From Pedobacter faecalis (GTDB taxonomy: Bacteria > Bacteroidota > Bacteroidia > Sphingobacteriales > Sphingobacteriaceae): DNA of 64,000 nucleotides. Shown piece by piece: positions 17,642 to 27,411 of the stretch; position 1 is the first letter of the stretch; each line of letters opens with the position of its first letter. The translations under genes were made by a program, and so were the position numbers. Below the pieces are notes generated by a model, which saw only the letters and a program-made list of their open reading frames with translations, searched no databases and was not told where the DNA came from. The stretch covers positions 868,001 through 932,000 of the forward strand of contig NZ_JARXOW010000001.1 of the NCBI RefSeq assembly GCF_030182585.1, written 5' to 3'.

Positions 17642-20600
17642 AGCTTACTTGCGCTTTTTGCGCTGGTATCGCTGGCCTGACCAACCTTGATCTTCATTGT
17701 GGTGCTGCCGAAGTGGCCGTTCATATCTGTGCCTTGTATGTTGAGCGTATAGCTTCCTGTAACATCAGAAGTGTAAAAACTTATCCTCGACTTGCCTTCA
17801 CTATCTGTAGTGATATCGGGCTTCCAACAGATTGTCGACCGGAAATCGCTGTCTGCCGCGCTGGGTTGGGCCACCGTATATTTCGGACTGTAAAACGCTT
17901 GTGGACGGACCGTAGGCACCGGCCTATAATGGGCAATATCCGGTTCACTCACCCTGTACCAGCCCCTGCCGCTTTTCGTTTGCAGATACAATGTACCTAC
18001 GTCTTCACGACGCTTTACAGCATATCCGCGCGCCACTTCTACAGCCTTCAATGAAACAGCTTTTATACTTCTTAGTCCCTCAGTTACCTCCGAAATCGAA
18101 GTGACGTTATGGATTTGCATCACTTTTGCCAGGGATTCACCATCGATGTAAATGTCGGCGGTGGGTATGGTTGTGAAGCCATTCCATTTGAAAGCCACAA
18201 TGCCACCACGCCCTTTTTTAGAATAATCGTTAACCAATCGTGATCCGGGCAGCTTTTGCATAAGGAATTCATAGAGATCGGTTGTGGTCGATTCCTTGAT
18301 ATCGCTTTCGGTGAACCAATAATCTGTGTCCTTCGGGAAAGCATTGAACGAACCGGGTCGCCTTTTTACCTTTTTTACCGCAACCTCTCTCAGGGTAATA
18401 CCACCCTGAAATTTAAATTCTGGTTCGTTGAGGGTGAGATACTTTACCTGGTTCAGTCGGGCAGCATCTGCGTTTACGTACCAGGGGGCGATCTGATTCT
18501 GGTAATTCAGTAAGGAAGGGGCTGGCTTAAACGACTGTTCAACAGATACCTCCCCGAAGTTCATGGAAGTTCCTTTTGGCGTGCGTGCCTGAATAAAGAA
18601 GGCTCCGGAATCGATTGGCGGCAGATTTTCTATGATATACCTGCCGGCGGTATCTGTTACTGTTTCGGCAATGAAGGCAGGATTCTGTGAAGAGACAAGC
18701 ATGCGGGCGCCGACCACCGGCTTTTTAAAAAGGTTGGTGACCATACCGGCGACTTTCAAGTCCTTTTCTGCAAGATACGCTGGTTGAGCCGGCGCTTGTT
18801 CTTCCGTTTCCCAGCGGTAACCCGTCCAGCCCTGTGTGAGCATAAGATTATCCAGTGCTTCCCAACGGTCCTTCCCTGCTCCATACATATAAAAACCCGG
18901 TGTTTCGATATGTCCCTTCAGATTGGCCTGGAGTAATAAACGGGTAGTGATTGCGTCATTGCCCATGGTGTCCCCGTGGATCTGGCTGTCGTCGGTCACA
19001 GAAACGGATAACTCACCCGATACAGGTTTTCCATAGCTGTCTTTAACTTCAATACCAATGCTAACGGAATCACGCTTGGCGTAGGACTGGCGATCTGTAT
19101 TGAGGGCGATCTGCAGGGCGTCGCGGTGATCTATGAATATCAGGCGCTCGTTGACCGGCTTTTCATTCCTGAGGAGTGCAATGCGGGTAATTCCTGTGGG
19201 AAACAGATCTTTATGGAGGTTCACACTCGCGCTATCGGCTAAGAGAATATCCTGTACAAAGGTTACTGTTGCCCCCGAGGTGGCAATGAGCGTAAACTTG
19301 TCTGGAGACTGCCCCTGCGCCGGACTGATCCGTGCAAAGACCCTGATGGAGTCGACCGCCAGGGGATTCCATACTTTCAGTACCGACCCGGAGGCTTTAA
19401 CTTCCGGCAAAGGAAATGTTTTTACAATGCCGCCTGACTGCATAAGTCTCGCGATATACTTCTGACCCATAACCGGCGTAAAGGAAAAGCTGCCCATGCC
19501 ATTGTAAAAACTCTTGAACGTCGTTACTACACGCCCTAATGAATCACAAATTTCGCCTTCTGCGTGGATGCCATATCCATCTTCGGCCAATGCCTTGAAA
19601 GCGACAGTGGAAGACTGCCCTGCTACCAGGTGCCCCCCTTCGGGCAGAAACTGCAGATCGATATATTTCTCCCTTTGCAGGCTTAACGGCACTTTAAGCA
19701 CCTGATTACCATCGTTTGGATGGACACTCTTAATCACGGCCCTTATGCTCCGTGCGTCGTACTTTTCTTTAAGGGGGTAGGTAAATTGAAGCGACCCGTC
19801 GACAGCAGTCTGAAGTCGCTGCTTATTGATTTCCCGGTCGCCCTCCATAATCAGGACATCAACATCTCTTAGCCCTGCGGGCGACTGATCGAAACGCCTC
19901 AGCGCCAGGTCTGCATGGATACTATGCCCATCTCCCGTTGTTTTTGTGGCCACCGAGGAGTTGACGAGCCAACTGTTGCGGGTGGGTTTTCCAAGATAAA
20001 AGCGCTGTGTAAAGAAGGATGCTGGTCCGAAGTTCTGCATCCAGTTGGTATAGGCTTGTACGGTGTATCCACCCTCCCGGAAGATCTTGGGGTTTAAAGG
20101 GATCTGGGCGTATCCTATGCCCGACTGCAGTTTAACGCTTACCCGCCTTGCCGTAAAACCCGTGTCGCTGTTGATGTCGACATACAAAATGCCGCTGTTT
20201 TTTGATGGCATCATATTATTATCGACCAGGTAGGCCTTAAACCACATGGTATCGCCAATTTGGTAGGCGGACTTGTCGAGGTGTAAATAAAGCTTCTCGC
20301 CGGGCATGCGCTTTTGGTTGTTGCTAAAAGCTGATATGATCTTTGAAGATTGTTCACTTGCTTTAGTCACCGGCTTACGCGATGCCGATGGAGCCGGCCC
20401 GGAAACCTCATAACGGTAGACCTGGTGCACCAGATCACCCGCGGCACTGATCCCTTCTACGGTGACCCGGTAGGTTCCTGGTCCGTCTCCATTGAAATAG
20501 CTGAGCGTAGCTGTTCCATTGCCGAAAGTACGGACGCCAGGATTCCAGTAGATGGTAGACCGATGGTCGGCCAGCTGATTCGTTATCCCGGGCTTATCGT

Positions 20601-22950
20601 ATTTAGGGGAATAGAAGAAGCGTGCCCGGTTAAAGCCTTTGGGTTTAATGTTGGCAACGTTTGGTATATATACCTTCTTTTTAAAGGGCCTGGTGTAAAT
20701 GAGCAATGCTGGGCCACTGCTGAGAACCATCATCAAAGCCCTATTTCTAAGCACGACATCCACCTTGATGACATCCTCAAGGGAAACCATATTGTTATCA
20801 AGCAGATCTGAAATCTCTGAATCATTGGTGAGGATTCTACCGTTAAGGAAAACTGCCATGGGTTGATATTTGCCATTTTCAAGGTAATACGGATAATTAA
20901 ATACACCGCCATCTAAGTTTGGCTTGAATAGAACCCCGGCCACGATACGCTTCAGGCAGTCTCCAAGTGTGGGGCAGCCTTCCGTGTCTTTTAGCTTATA
21001 GGTCTGATCTGCGTGCCCATCCGGGATATGGAAGGGGCCTTGTGTAAATGCAGTTAACTCTTGCTGGCGCTTTTTTGCCTTGATCTGGACTTCCTTTAAG
21101 CGTGTTGCGCGACCTGAGAACCCGCGGTTAACCATTTGTTCGTCCTCCCTTCTGACATTTTGCAGGTAGGTTTCCATCGCAGAAGAATCCTGACCCAGGA
21201 AATCGGGCTTGATCTTGCCAGGCGTAATTTTTTGTCTGGCGACGGTGTCCAGTATGATCTCTACTTTCTTGGTGTTTTTCTTGCCTGTCGCCTGAACGGC
21301 AAAACTCAGACTGTCGGTAATCATGATTGGATTGAACTGGAATTTTCCGGCTGCATCTGTTTTGATGACCTCTAAAAACCCGGGTCGTAACGACATCAGC
21401 GTTACCGTGCCATTGGGAACCGGTTGTCCCGCAAGTGTGAGTACTTTTCCGCTAACTTCTGTACCAAGGCCTTCTGCGGCAAATTTCGGCTGCGATGGGT
21501 TGGGGCTCGCCGTATTACCGATTGCCCGCATCACTTCCTTCCAGTCGAACCGCCTATAGCCTTGCGTTAGCATCAGGTTGTCGAGTTTCTGAGGGGCGTC
21601 CGGCGATTTATCTGTGAAGTAGTAGTTTGGTTGTTCTACGTATCCTTTAATGTCAGAAACAAGCAGCAGGTCTGAAAGAATGCTGTGCCCGTTTTCCTCG
21701 TTGTGCGGCACCTTGCTTTCGTCGACCACAGAAACAGAGAAATTGCCGGCCAGCGGCGATCCGGACTCGTCTGTGGAGCTTAATTTAAGCTGTACCTTCT
21801 CTCTGGGCTGATAGCTGCGTTTGTCGGACCGGATATAGACGTCCATTTTCCTGCTGTTTTTTATAAAAGCGAGTCGTTCATTGAGTGGTTCGTACTGGCC
21901 ATTGAAAAGGCTGAACTGGGCAACACCATTTGGAAAATCATCTTTTTTTAACCAGACGGAAGTCATAGCCCGGGTAAGTCCTACCTGAAGGGATGCTACG
22001 GGTTCGCCGCCGGACTGGGCGACGAGATACACGTTTCGAGGCGAGGCTTTGCTTCCATACGAGCCCGCGGATGCATATATCCTGACAAGTAAACTATCGG
22101 GATTGGGTTGGTAAACGGAGAGTACGTAACCTTGTGGAAGTGCTTTCGGTAGCGTTACGATCTTCTCGGTGCTGTCGGCAAAGCGGATTCTGGCCTGATA
22201 GTTTTTGCTTACATCAGGGCTTAGCATGAAGCTGCCCATGCCTGCATGGAGACTTTTGAAACGCAGAATTTCTGTCTGACCGTCCAAAATGACGCCGCTT
22301 ACTGGTGTGCCGCGCCCATTTGGCGCTACTGCCTTAAACGCAATTTTTGAGCGAATCCCGTTCACCATATAGCCGCCTTCCGGGAAAAACTGCACATCGC
22401 TCTCGGACAGCAAAGTGGGCTTGCTATTCTCCAGCGTTTCATTTCTCTTTTTCTTCTTGCCGGAAGCTTCCACCTCCGGCTGGTCTGTATCGCTGAACCC
22501 TGTAAATGAATCGCCTATCCAAACGGCTCTTTCGAAGAAGTATTCAGGACCTGCATTGCGCATCCATTGGGTATAGGCACGTAGCCGGTAATTGCCGGCT
22601 GGATACTCATCGAGCAGGACAAGATCGCCCATGGTTGTACCTGAGGTAACGGGAAACTTTAAAGACCTCATGATGGAGTCCTTGTCGTTAATGAGGTCCA
22701 CGTAGAGTGCTCCGCTTTTTTTTGAAGGCTCGTTTTTCGCTCCAAGCGTAACATAGCCTTTAAACCAAAGGGTATCGCCTACGGCGTAGTAGGGCTTGTC
22801 TGTATGAAGGTGGACCTTCTCCTGAGGATTGCTTGCAATCCACTTTTGAAGGATGCCCGCGATACGTTCCGCAGGATTCTCCTGCCTGGGCATAAAGGCC
22901 AAGAGTAAACCCACTACGGAAAGAAATGTGATGGTGAGATAGCGTTTCAT
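17638..22950 (-). CDS. Giant surface protein: two fused macroglobulin-like (MG2)/CarboxypepD/plug-like units
   Basis: This 1770-residue protein has an N-terminal signal segment (MKRYLTITFLSVVGLLLAF). It is built from two similar halves, about 1-870 and 880-1770. Each half starts with an MG2-like domain (EKVHLHTDKPYYAVGDTLWF and EKLYLHLDKSAYQIGDTMWF). Each continues with FFPEGGYMV/FLPEGGHLV...AFKA, a long beta-rich region ending in a LMLTQGYRRFDW/LMLTQGWTGYRW block, a CarboxypepD_reg-like repeat, a TonB-plug-like segment, and a C-terminal FYSPKY...STI.W.P beta domain. A single-unit paralogue of 915 residues is encoded at 60033-62780. It is the last gene of an ECF sigma-FecR-STN operon. Envelope location is likely; substrate unknown. 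Confidence 0.8.
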   Translation of the reverse strand: MKRYLTITFLSVVGLLLAFMPRQENPAERIAGILQKWIASNPQEKVHLHTDKPYYAVGDTLWFKGYVTLGAKNEPSKKSGALYVDLINDKDSIMRSLKFPVTSGTTMGDLVLLDEYPAGNYRLRAYTQWMRNAGPEYFFERAVWIGDSFTGFSDTDQPEVEASGKKKKRNETLENSKPTLLSESDVQFFPEGGYMVNGIRSKIAFKAVAPNGRGTPVSGVILDGQTEILRFKSLHAGMGSFMLSPDVSKNYQARIRFADSTEKIVTLPKALPQGYVLSVYQPNPDSLLVRIYASAGSYGSKASPRNVYLVAQSGGEPVASLQVGLTRAMTSVWLKKDDFPNGVAQFSLFNGQYEPLNERLAFIKNSRKMDVYIRSDKRSYQPREKVQLKLSSTDESGSPLAGNFSVSVVDESKVPHNEENGHSILSDLLLVSDIKGYVEQPNYYFTDKSPDAPQKLDNLMLTQGYRRFDWKEVMRAIGNTASPNPSQPKFAAEGLGTEVSGKVLTLAGQPVPNGTVTLMSLRPGFLEVIKTDAAGKFQFNPIMITDSLSFAVQATGKKNTKKVEIILDTVARQKITPGKIKPDFLGQDSSAMETYLQNVRREDEQMVNRGFSGRATRLKEVQIKAKKRQQELTAFTQGPFHIPDGHADQTYKLKDTEGCPTLGDCLKRIVAGVLFKPNLDGGVFNYPYYLENGKYQPMAVFLNGRILTNDSEISDLLDNNMVSLEDVIKVDVVLRNRALMMVLSSGPALLIYTRPFKKKVYIPNVANIKPKGFNRARFFYSPKYDKPGITNQLADHRSTIYWNPGVRTFGNGTATLSYFNGDGPGTYRVTVEGISAAGDLVHQVYRYEVSGPAPSASRKPVTKASEQSSKIISAFSNNQKRMPGEKLYLHLDKSAYQIGDTMWFKAYLVDNNMMPSKNSGILYVDINSDTGFTARRVSVKLQSGIGYAQIPLNPKIFREGGYTVQAYTNWMQNFGPASFFTQRFYLGKPTRNSWLVNSSVATKTTGDGHSIHADLALRRFDQSPAGLRDVDVLIMEGDREINKQRLQTAVDGSLQFTYPLKEKYDARSIRAVIKSVHPNDGNQVLKVPLSLQREKYIDLQFLPEGGHLVAGQSSTVAFKALAEDGYGIHAEGEICDSLGRVVTTFKSFYNGMGSFSFTPVMGQKYIARLMQSGGIVKTFPLPEVKASGSVLKVWNPLAVDSIRVFARISPAQGQSPDKFTLIATSGATVTFVQDILLADSASVNLHKDLFPTGITRIALLRNEKPVNERLIFIDHRDALQIALNTDRQSYAKRDSVSIGIEVKDSYGKPVSGELSVSVTDDSQIHGDTMGNDAITTRLLLQANLKGHIETPGFYMYGAGKDRWEALDNLMLTQGWTGYRWETEEQAPAQPAYLAEKDLKVAGMVTNLFKKPVVGARMLVSSQNPAFIAETVTDTAGRYIIENLPPIDSGAFFIQARTPKGTSMNFGEVSVEQSFKPAPSLLNYQNQIAPWYVNADAARLNQVKYLTLNEPEFKFQGGITLREVAVKKVKRRPGSFNAFPKDTDYWFTESDIKESTTTDLYEFLMQKLPGSRLVNDYSKKGRGGIVAFKWNGFTTIPTADIYIDGESLAKVMQIHNVTSISEVTEGLRSIKAVSLKAVEVARGYAVKRREDVGTLYLQTKSGRGWYRVSEPDIAHYRPVPTVRPQAFYSPKYTVAQPSAADSDFRSTICWKPDITTDSEGKSRISFYTSDVTGSYTLNIQGTDMNGHFGSTTMKIKVGQASDTSAKSASKL

Positions 22951-22977
22951 ATTTTTTCTGGTTAGTTATTTGATTTC

Positions 22978-24441
22978 TTAAGGTTCAGCCTGATAATCCA
23001 GCGGCAGCATATCAGCGACGCGTTCATATCCCCACATGCCCTCGTAAAGCAGTGAACCTGGGTCATAAATTGCCCCGTTTTCAAAGAAATTTACTTCCGG
23101 AGCGGTTCTGTATACCAGTGATACCTGGTATGGAGCCAGGTCATCCGGACGTTTGATCTTATAGCCGGAGTATTTGGCATAACTTTTTGTTTCACGCTCA
23201 CCCTTATAGGTCACGTAAAGCGCGTCTTTGAAGTCAATTTCGCGCAGTACGGCCGACTTGCGTTTTACCAGTTCATGTGTGGGAATGTCTTCCCTGATCA
23301 GGATTTCCACGGTATCTGGCGCGCTTTTCATTTTAAGGTACAGCGCAAGGGAATCCATTCTGCGTCGCCGCTCCTTGCGACTCTTTACCTCTTTGGTGAA
23401 CATTTCAATCTTCCGGTTAATCAGGCTGTCGGATAACTTTTCCGGGTTTTTCGACTTGATCATGCGGTTTACAACAAAACCGTGATCTGCATAGGTATTG
23501 CTGAACAGCGCTGAAAAAAAGTGTTGCGGAGAGCCGTTGTAAGCGGTCTCCCGCTTTTTATGATACTTCTTCCTCTTAGCCCGTGATTCCTCCAGCTCCT
23601 CAAAAAAAGGATATCCGAAAAAGCGAACCACCTGGGTTTCGTCGTCCCGTTCAAAATACTTCAAAAAATAACGGATGCGATAGCCCAGGGCTTTGTTTTC
23701 TACGACAATGAAGTCGTCGGCCCTGGCTTTCAAAATGCGTTGCTCGTCGTCATATTCAAATGAGACAACCGACGGATTCAATATTTTGCACCCTGCAGCG
23801 TTGGGTGATGTACCGATGAAGTTTTCCTGGAAAACCCTCATACGCGCAAGCCAGTAGCGGTCGGGCTTTACCACTATTTCACGCAAAACGTTGACATCCT
23901 CATCCAGAACGATCTCCAGTTTGATGTCGCGATTGCTGATGGTCACCTTCTGTTCGTTAGGCTGGTACCCTATCATCTTAATCACCAATGTATAATTTCC
24001 GGGCCTAAGCTGTGGAAGATTAAAGCGTCCTTCGTTATCTGCGACGGCACCTATCTGATAATTACTTACCAAAACTGCTGCGCCAGGAAGTGTCTCGCCC
24101 TGCTTGTTTCTGACCAGACCGGATATGGCAAAACCACTTTTTGCACCTGTGGTATTTTTCTCCGTGATCATCACAACCTTATCTTCAATAAGATACTGCA
24201 AAGGTTGGTTAAATAAAGCCGCGTCGAGCACTTCCTGTACCGTAGCATCTTTTTTTTGCAAGGCGATAGGTCCTACCTGGGCAATTGCAGATTGGTTGTA
24301 TAAAAAATCATGGCCGCTCTGCTTTCTGATCTCTTTAAACAGGGCCGGCAGAGATATCGCTTTTTCGTTGATGGTGATCCTTTGTGCTACTGCGTTTAGC
24401 GTAACCACCAGGCAAAAGGCGAAAACAATCGGATACCTCAC
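22978..24441 (-). CDS. STN + CarboxypepD_reg-like domain protein without a beta-barrel
   Basis: This 487-residue protein starts at a GTG codon, with no ATG nearby in frame, 5 bp after the FecR stop. A signal peptide ends at AVAQ. An STN (secretin/TonB short N-terminal) domain spans about 20-95 (ITINEKAISLPALFKEIRKQ). A CarboxypepD_reg-like beta sandwich follows at about 105-195 (ISGLVRNKQGETLPGAAVLV). The rest, to 487, is a conserved domain with FQENFIGTSPNAAGCKIL and LGYRIRYFLKYFE that recurs in the protein at 58940-60025. No TonB-dependent receptor barrel is present, which is unusual for a gene directly after FecR. The STN domain probably signals to FecR from the periplasm (inference). Confidence 0.82.
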   Translation of the reverse strand: MRYPIVFAFCLVVTLNAVAQRITINEKAISLPALFKEIRKQSGHDFLYNQSAIAQVGPIALQKKDATVQEVLDAALFNQPLQYLIEDKVVMITEKNTTGAKSGFAISGLVRNKQGETLPGAAVLVSNYQIGAVADNEGRFNLPQLRPGNYTLVIKMIGYQPNEQKVTISNRDIKLEIVLDEDVNVLREIVVKPDRYWLARMRVFQENFIGTSPNAAGCKILNPSVVSFEYDDEQRILKARADDFIVVENKALGYRIRYFLKYFERDDETQVVRFFGYPFFEELEESRAKRKKYHKKRETAYNGSPQHFFSALFSNTYADHGFVVNRMIKSKNPEKLSDSLINRKIEMFTKEVKSRKERRRRMDSLALYLKMKSAPDTVEILIREDIPTHELVKRKSAVLREIDFKDALYVTYKGERETKSYAKYSGYKIKRPDDLAPYQVSLVYRTAPEVNFFENGAIYDPGSLLYEGMWGYERVADMLPLDYQAEP

Positions 24442-24446
24442 AGCGT

Positions 24447-25529
24447 CTATTTTACTACATAAACCTTCTTTCCTTCTACCCTGAACGTGATGTTGCCGGT
24501 CATTTCCAATGCTCTGAGTACTGTAGAAAGGTTTTTAGTCCGGGATATGGTTCCGCTAAGCCTCAGATCTTTATGGTCTGCAAGCTGAATCACTTCTATG
24601 CTGTACCAACGTGCGACTTCTTTTAGAATATCTGAAAGTGCTTCGTTATTGAAAATAAACTCCCCATTCTTCCAGGCTACACTTTCTTTCAGATCGGTAC
24701 GGGACACGGCGATATCGCCATTTGTAGCTTGAGACTGTTGGCCGGGCAGCAATACTCTTGTTTCCCGCTCGTTCGACACCCGAACAGAACCTTCAAGCAA
24801 AGTGGTTTTCGCAGTGGCCTCATCAGCATAAGCGCTGATGTTGAAATGCGTACCCAGTACTTCTACTTTCTGCTTTTCGGTGTTCACAATAAATGGGTGT
24901 TCTTTATCTTTTGCCACCTCAAAGTAGGCTTCACCTGTGAGCCTAACTTCCCGGCGTTTCTGATGTGCAAAAGATGCAGGAAACGTAATAGACGAGGCGG
25001 CGTTAAGCCAAACCTTCGTCCCGTCTGGTAAACAGACCTGGTATTGCTGCCCTTTAACAGTTGACAGCGTATTGAATTCTATGGTATTGTCTTCAGCAGG
25101 CGTCGCCGCCTGTTTGGTATATAGAAGGATATCTCCCGACAGTTTAGATATACTGACACCGCGCTGACCGGCGATGTGCCCATCTTTAAGTCCCGAAAGC
25201 GACAGCCGCGTTCCATCGGCCAGTTCCAGTGTTGCAGCTCGTACAGCCGGACCTATCTCTGCACCCGGCGTTGCGGCCAGTGACGGGTTTGCAGCAATAT
25301 CTCTCGTTGCAGATGAATGAATGACGAGGGCTATACCCACTATGGCAACAATAGCAGCGGCGGCGTACCATAAGCGCCTTGGTCTGCCAACCTGAGCCGG
25401 GCGGATTCTGGCATAAATCTCCGCGCTTTCCTGCTCAAGCTCCTCTTCGGTTAGCGCAGGTATATCAGTCCTTCTGAAATAGTGAAGGTGATATTTTTCA
25501 CGTTGTTCGTTGTTGGTTTCTTTATTCAT
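24447..25529 (-). CDS. FecR family anti-sigma factor
   Basis: This 360-residue inner-membrane protein has a cytoplasmic N-terminus of about 80 residues and one transmembrane helix (LWYAAAAIVAIVGIALVI, about 68-85). Its periplasmic FecR domain contains VCLPDGTKVWLNAASSITF and GEAYFEVAKDKEHPFIV, and a C-terminal DUF4974-like domain has LSDILKEVARWYSIEV. Such proteins hold an ECF sigma factor until a periplasmic signal arrives. The cognate sigma gene lies 67 bp upstream and the STN protein gene 5 bp downstream, so a cell-surface signalling relay is likely. Confidence 0.95.
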   Translation of the reverse strand: MNKETNNEQREKYHLHYFRRTDIPALTEEELEQESAEIYARIRPAQVGRPRRLWYAAAAIVAIVGIALVIHSSATRDIAANPSLAATPGAEIGPAVRAATLELADGTRLSLSGLKDGHIAGQRGVSISKLSGDILLYTKQAATPAEDNTIEFNTLSTVKGQQYQVCLPDGTKVWLNAASSITFPASFAHQKRREVRLTGEAYFEVAKDKEHPFIVNTEKQKVEVLGTHFNISAYADEATAKTTLLEGSVRVSNERETRVLLPGQQSQATNGDIAVSRTDLKESVAWKNGEFIFNNEALSDILKEVARWYSIEVIQLADHKDLRLSGTISRTKNLSTVLRALEMTGNITFRVEGKKVYVVK

Positions 25530-25596
25530 TTCATGCCGTCTTCTTAAACAAAGGCAATCCTAAAGAACCATTTGGGTACACGGGCTGGAAAAAAAA

Positions 25597-26166
25597 TTAA
25601 AAAAAACCAAAAAACGCCATTAGTCCGCCTATTCTAAGCCTCAGGTGTTTGAACGCGCGTTTCAACTGCGTGGTTACGGTACCTTCGGCAATTTGCAAAT
25701 ACTCAGAGATTTGCTTGGCGGTCATGTATTGATTGCTGCGCAACTCATAGATCTCACGCATCCTCGGGGGCATCGCTGCGATGCTTTGTGCAATCATCAC
25801 ACGGATATCTTTTTCCCTGATCAGAAAATCTGTTCCGGTTGCTTCCTGATCATTAAAGGGATTGTCTTCTGAATATTTCAGTTTTACGCCCTTGTGCTTA
25901 TATAAATTGTAAATCTTGTTGAGCACTGACTTATAAAGATAGCCCGAGAGCGTCGTATTGAGGTCTAAGCGCGTCCGGTTTTCGAGCATCCAGGCAAAAA
26001 CATCCTGAACGAGATCTCTCGACTCCTCCTTATTCCCTACTTTATGATAGGCATACAAATACAGGGGCTTGTCGTAACGGATGTAAATTTCCCTGAAAGC
26101 ACGATCGTCGCCAGACACGAACATTGAGCACAATTCGTAATCATTATATGATTTATAGTCGTTCAT
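25597..26166 (-). CDS. ECF-type RNA polymerase sigma factor, paired with FecR
   Basis: This 189-residue sigma-70 family protein has region 2 (FREIYIRYDKPLYLYAYHKV, SRDLVQDVFAWMLENR, about 23-75) and region 4 helix-turn-helix (YMTAKQISEYLQIAEGTV, about 147-165). It is followed by the FecR anti-sigma gene after 67 bp. The likely regulon is this operon, including the giant surface protein. No -35 motif could be assigned upstream by eye. Confidence 0.95.
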   Translation of the reverse strand: MNDYKSYNDYELCSMFVSGDDRAFREIYIRYDKPLYLYAYHKVGNKEESRDLVQDVFAWMLENRTRLDLNTTLSGYLYKSVLNKIYNLYKHKGVKLKYSEDNPFNDQEATGTDFLIREKDIRVMIAQSIAAMPPRMREIYELRSNQYMTAKQISEYLQIAEGTVTTQLKRAFKHLRLRIGGLMAFFGFF

Positions 26167-26268
26167 TGGAGCGCATATTCAGCTGTACAGAGAGATAATT
26201 GGTTATAAACGCAATATAACAAGGACTTATTAAAAATCAAACACTAAAGTTGTGGCCGGTTTGGACAA

Positions 26269-27357
26269 TTAGCGAACGATGGTTAAGCTTCCGGTAGCAG
26301 GCGGACAGTTCCCGGCGATAACGATCCTGTAAAAATAGACACCTACAGGTAAATCCTTGCCGTTTCGCCTGCCATCAAATGCTTTGAGGGGGTCGCGGCT
26401 TTCGAAAACAATATTGCCGTTGCGGTTATACACCACTACCTGCGGGCGGTCGTATTGTTCAATTCCTTTGATTTGCCATACGTCATTCGTGCCATCGTTA
26501 TTTGGACTGAAGGCGGTTGGAATACCCAGACCAAGTGCACCAAAGCTGATGTTGAAAGCAGTACGCTGGCTCTCGCAACTACCGGTCGCAACCGCCGCAT
26601 AGTAGTCGCCAGCCCGCTCGATACTGACCCTAAATGCTGGTTGCGCGCTCTCCCGAATTAATGTTCCCGCAGCGTTATAAAGACGGTAGACAGGGGGGGC
26701 GTCAACAAACTGGGTCAAGGCAGTTATCCGAATCAAGACGTTGCCCGGAGCGCACATCAGTATATCGTCCACAGTTGGAGCGGCTATCGGACGGGACTGT
26801 GCCGGAATGGTAAACTGAAAATCTCTCGAACAATCGTCATTCTCCACCCTAAGTGAATATTGCCCGGCGGGCATGCCGGTGATGTCGGCAGTTGTTCCAA
26901 CTATCTGCGCGGAGCTATTCCGCCAGACGTAACTTCTGACCGGGGAACTGACTCTTAGTCCCCGTATGCTACCGGTTTGCAAACCGCAGGCATCAGCTTG
27001 AATTACAGGCTGGGCAGACAGTTCGATCGCCGGACTTCCTTGGGTAACATGAAAAGGCCCTATGGTAGTATCGCTGCCACTGTTATTGCTTAACTCGAGC
27101 ATGTAAAAATTAGGGGAAGCATTGATCAGATTGCGATCAGTGGAGATGGTGACCTGCGGATCTGCCTCTACAAACCAGCGAAAGTCGGTAGCATCAGTTA
27201 AGATGTCTGTGACCGCCCCATTGTTCTGTCCGCATGACGTAGGTATTTGCTTAACGTTTGTAATGTCGACTGTAATCGGGTCGAACGTTATAGGAGAGAC
27301 TTCGGCAGAACCCGTGAATAAAGGAAATGCTAAAAAAAGCAGCCGGTGATATTTCAT
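26269..27357 (-). CDS. Secreted protein with T9SS type-B (gliding-motility-type) sorting domain
   Basis: The start is best placed at the ATG at 27357, giving 362 residues with a signal peptide (MKYHRLLFLAFPLFTGSA). The body is made of Ig/SprB-like beta repeats with SIRGLRVSSPVRSYVWRN and MPAGQYSLRVENDDC. The last ~85 residues form a type-B C-terminal sorting domain: IPTAFSPNNDGTNDVWQIKG, VVVYNRNGNIVFES, WDG-like FDGRRNGKDLPVGVYFYRI, ending TGSLTIVR. The protein should be exported by Sec and then by the type IX system to the surface. Its binding partner is unknown. A beta-barrel protein gene lies 54 bp upstream (55 from this start), so the two may be co-transcribed. Confidence 0.88.
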   Translation of the reverse strand: MKYHRLLFLAFPLFTGSAEVSPITFDPITVDITNVKQIPTSCGQNNGAVTDILTDATDFRWFVEADPQVTISTDRNLINASPNFYMLELSNNSGSDTTIGPFHVTQGSPAIELSAQPVIQADACGLQTGSIRGLRVSSPVRSYVWRNSSAQIVGTTADITGMPAGQYSLRVENDDCSRDFQFTIPAQSRPIAAPTVDDILMCAPGNVLIRITALTQFVDAPPVYRLYNAAGTLIRESAQPAFRVSIERAGDYYAAVATGSCESQRTAFNISFGALGLGIPTAFSPNNDGTNDVWQIKGIEQYDRPQVVVYNRNGNIVFESRDPLKAFDGRRNGKDLPVGVYFYRIVIAGNCPPATGSLTIVR

Positions 27358-27411
27358 GCCCTGTACATACGATCCTCGCATGACAAGATAAGCAATATCA
27401 CCGGCAAATGC

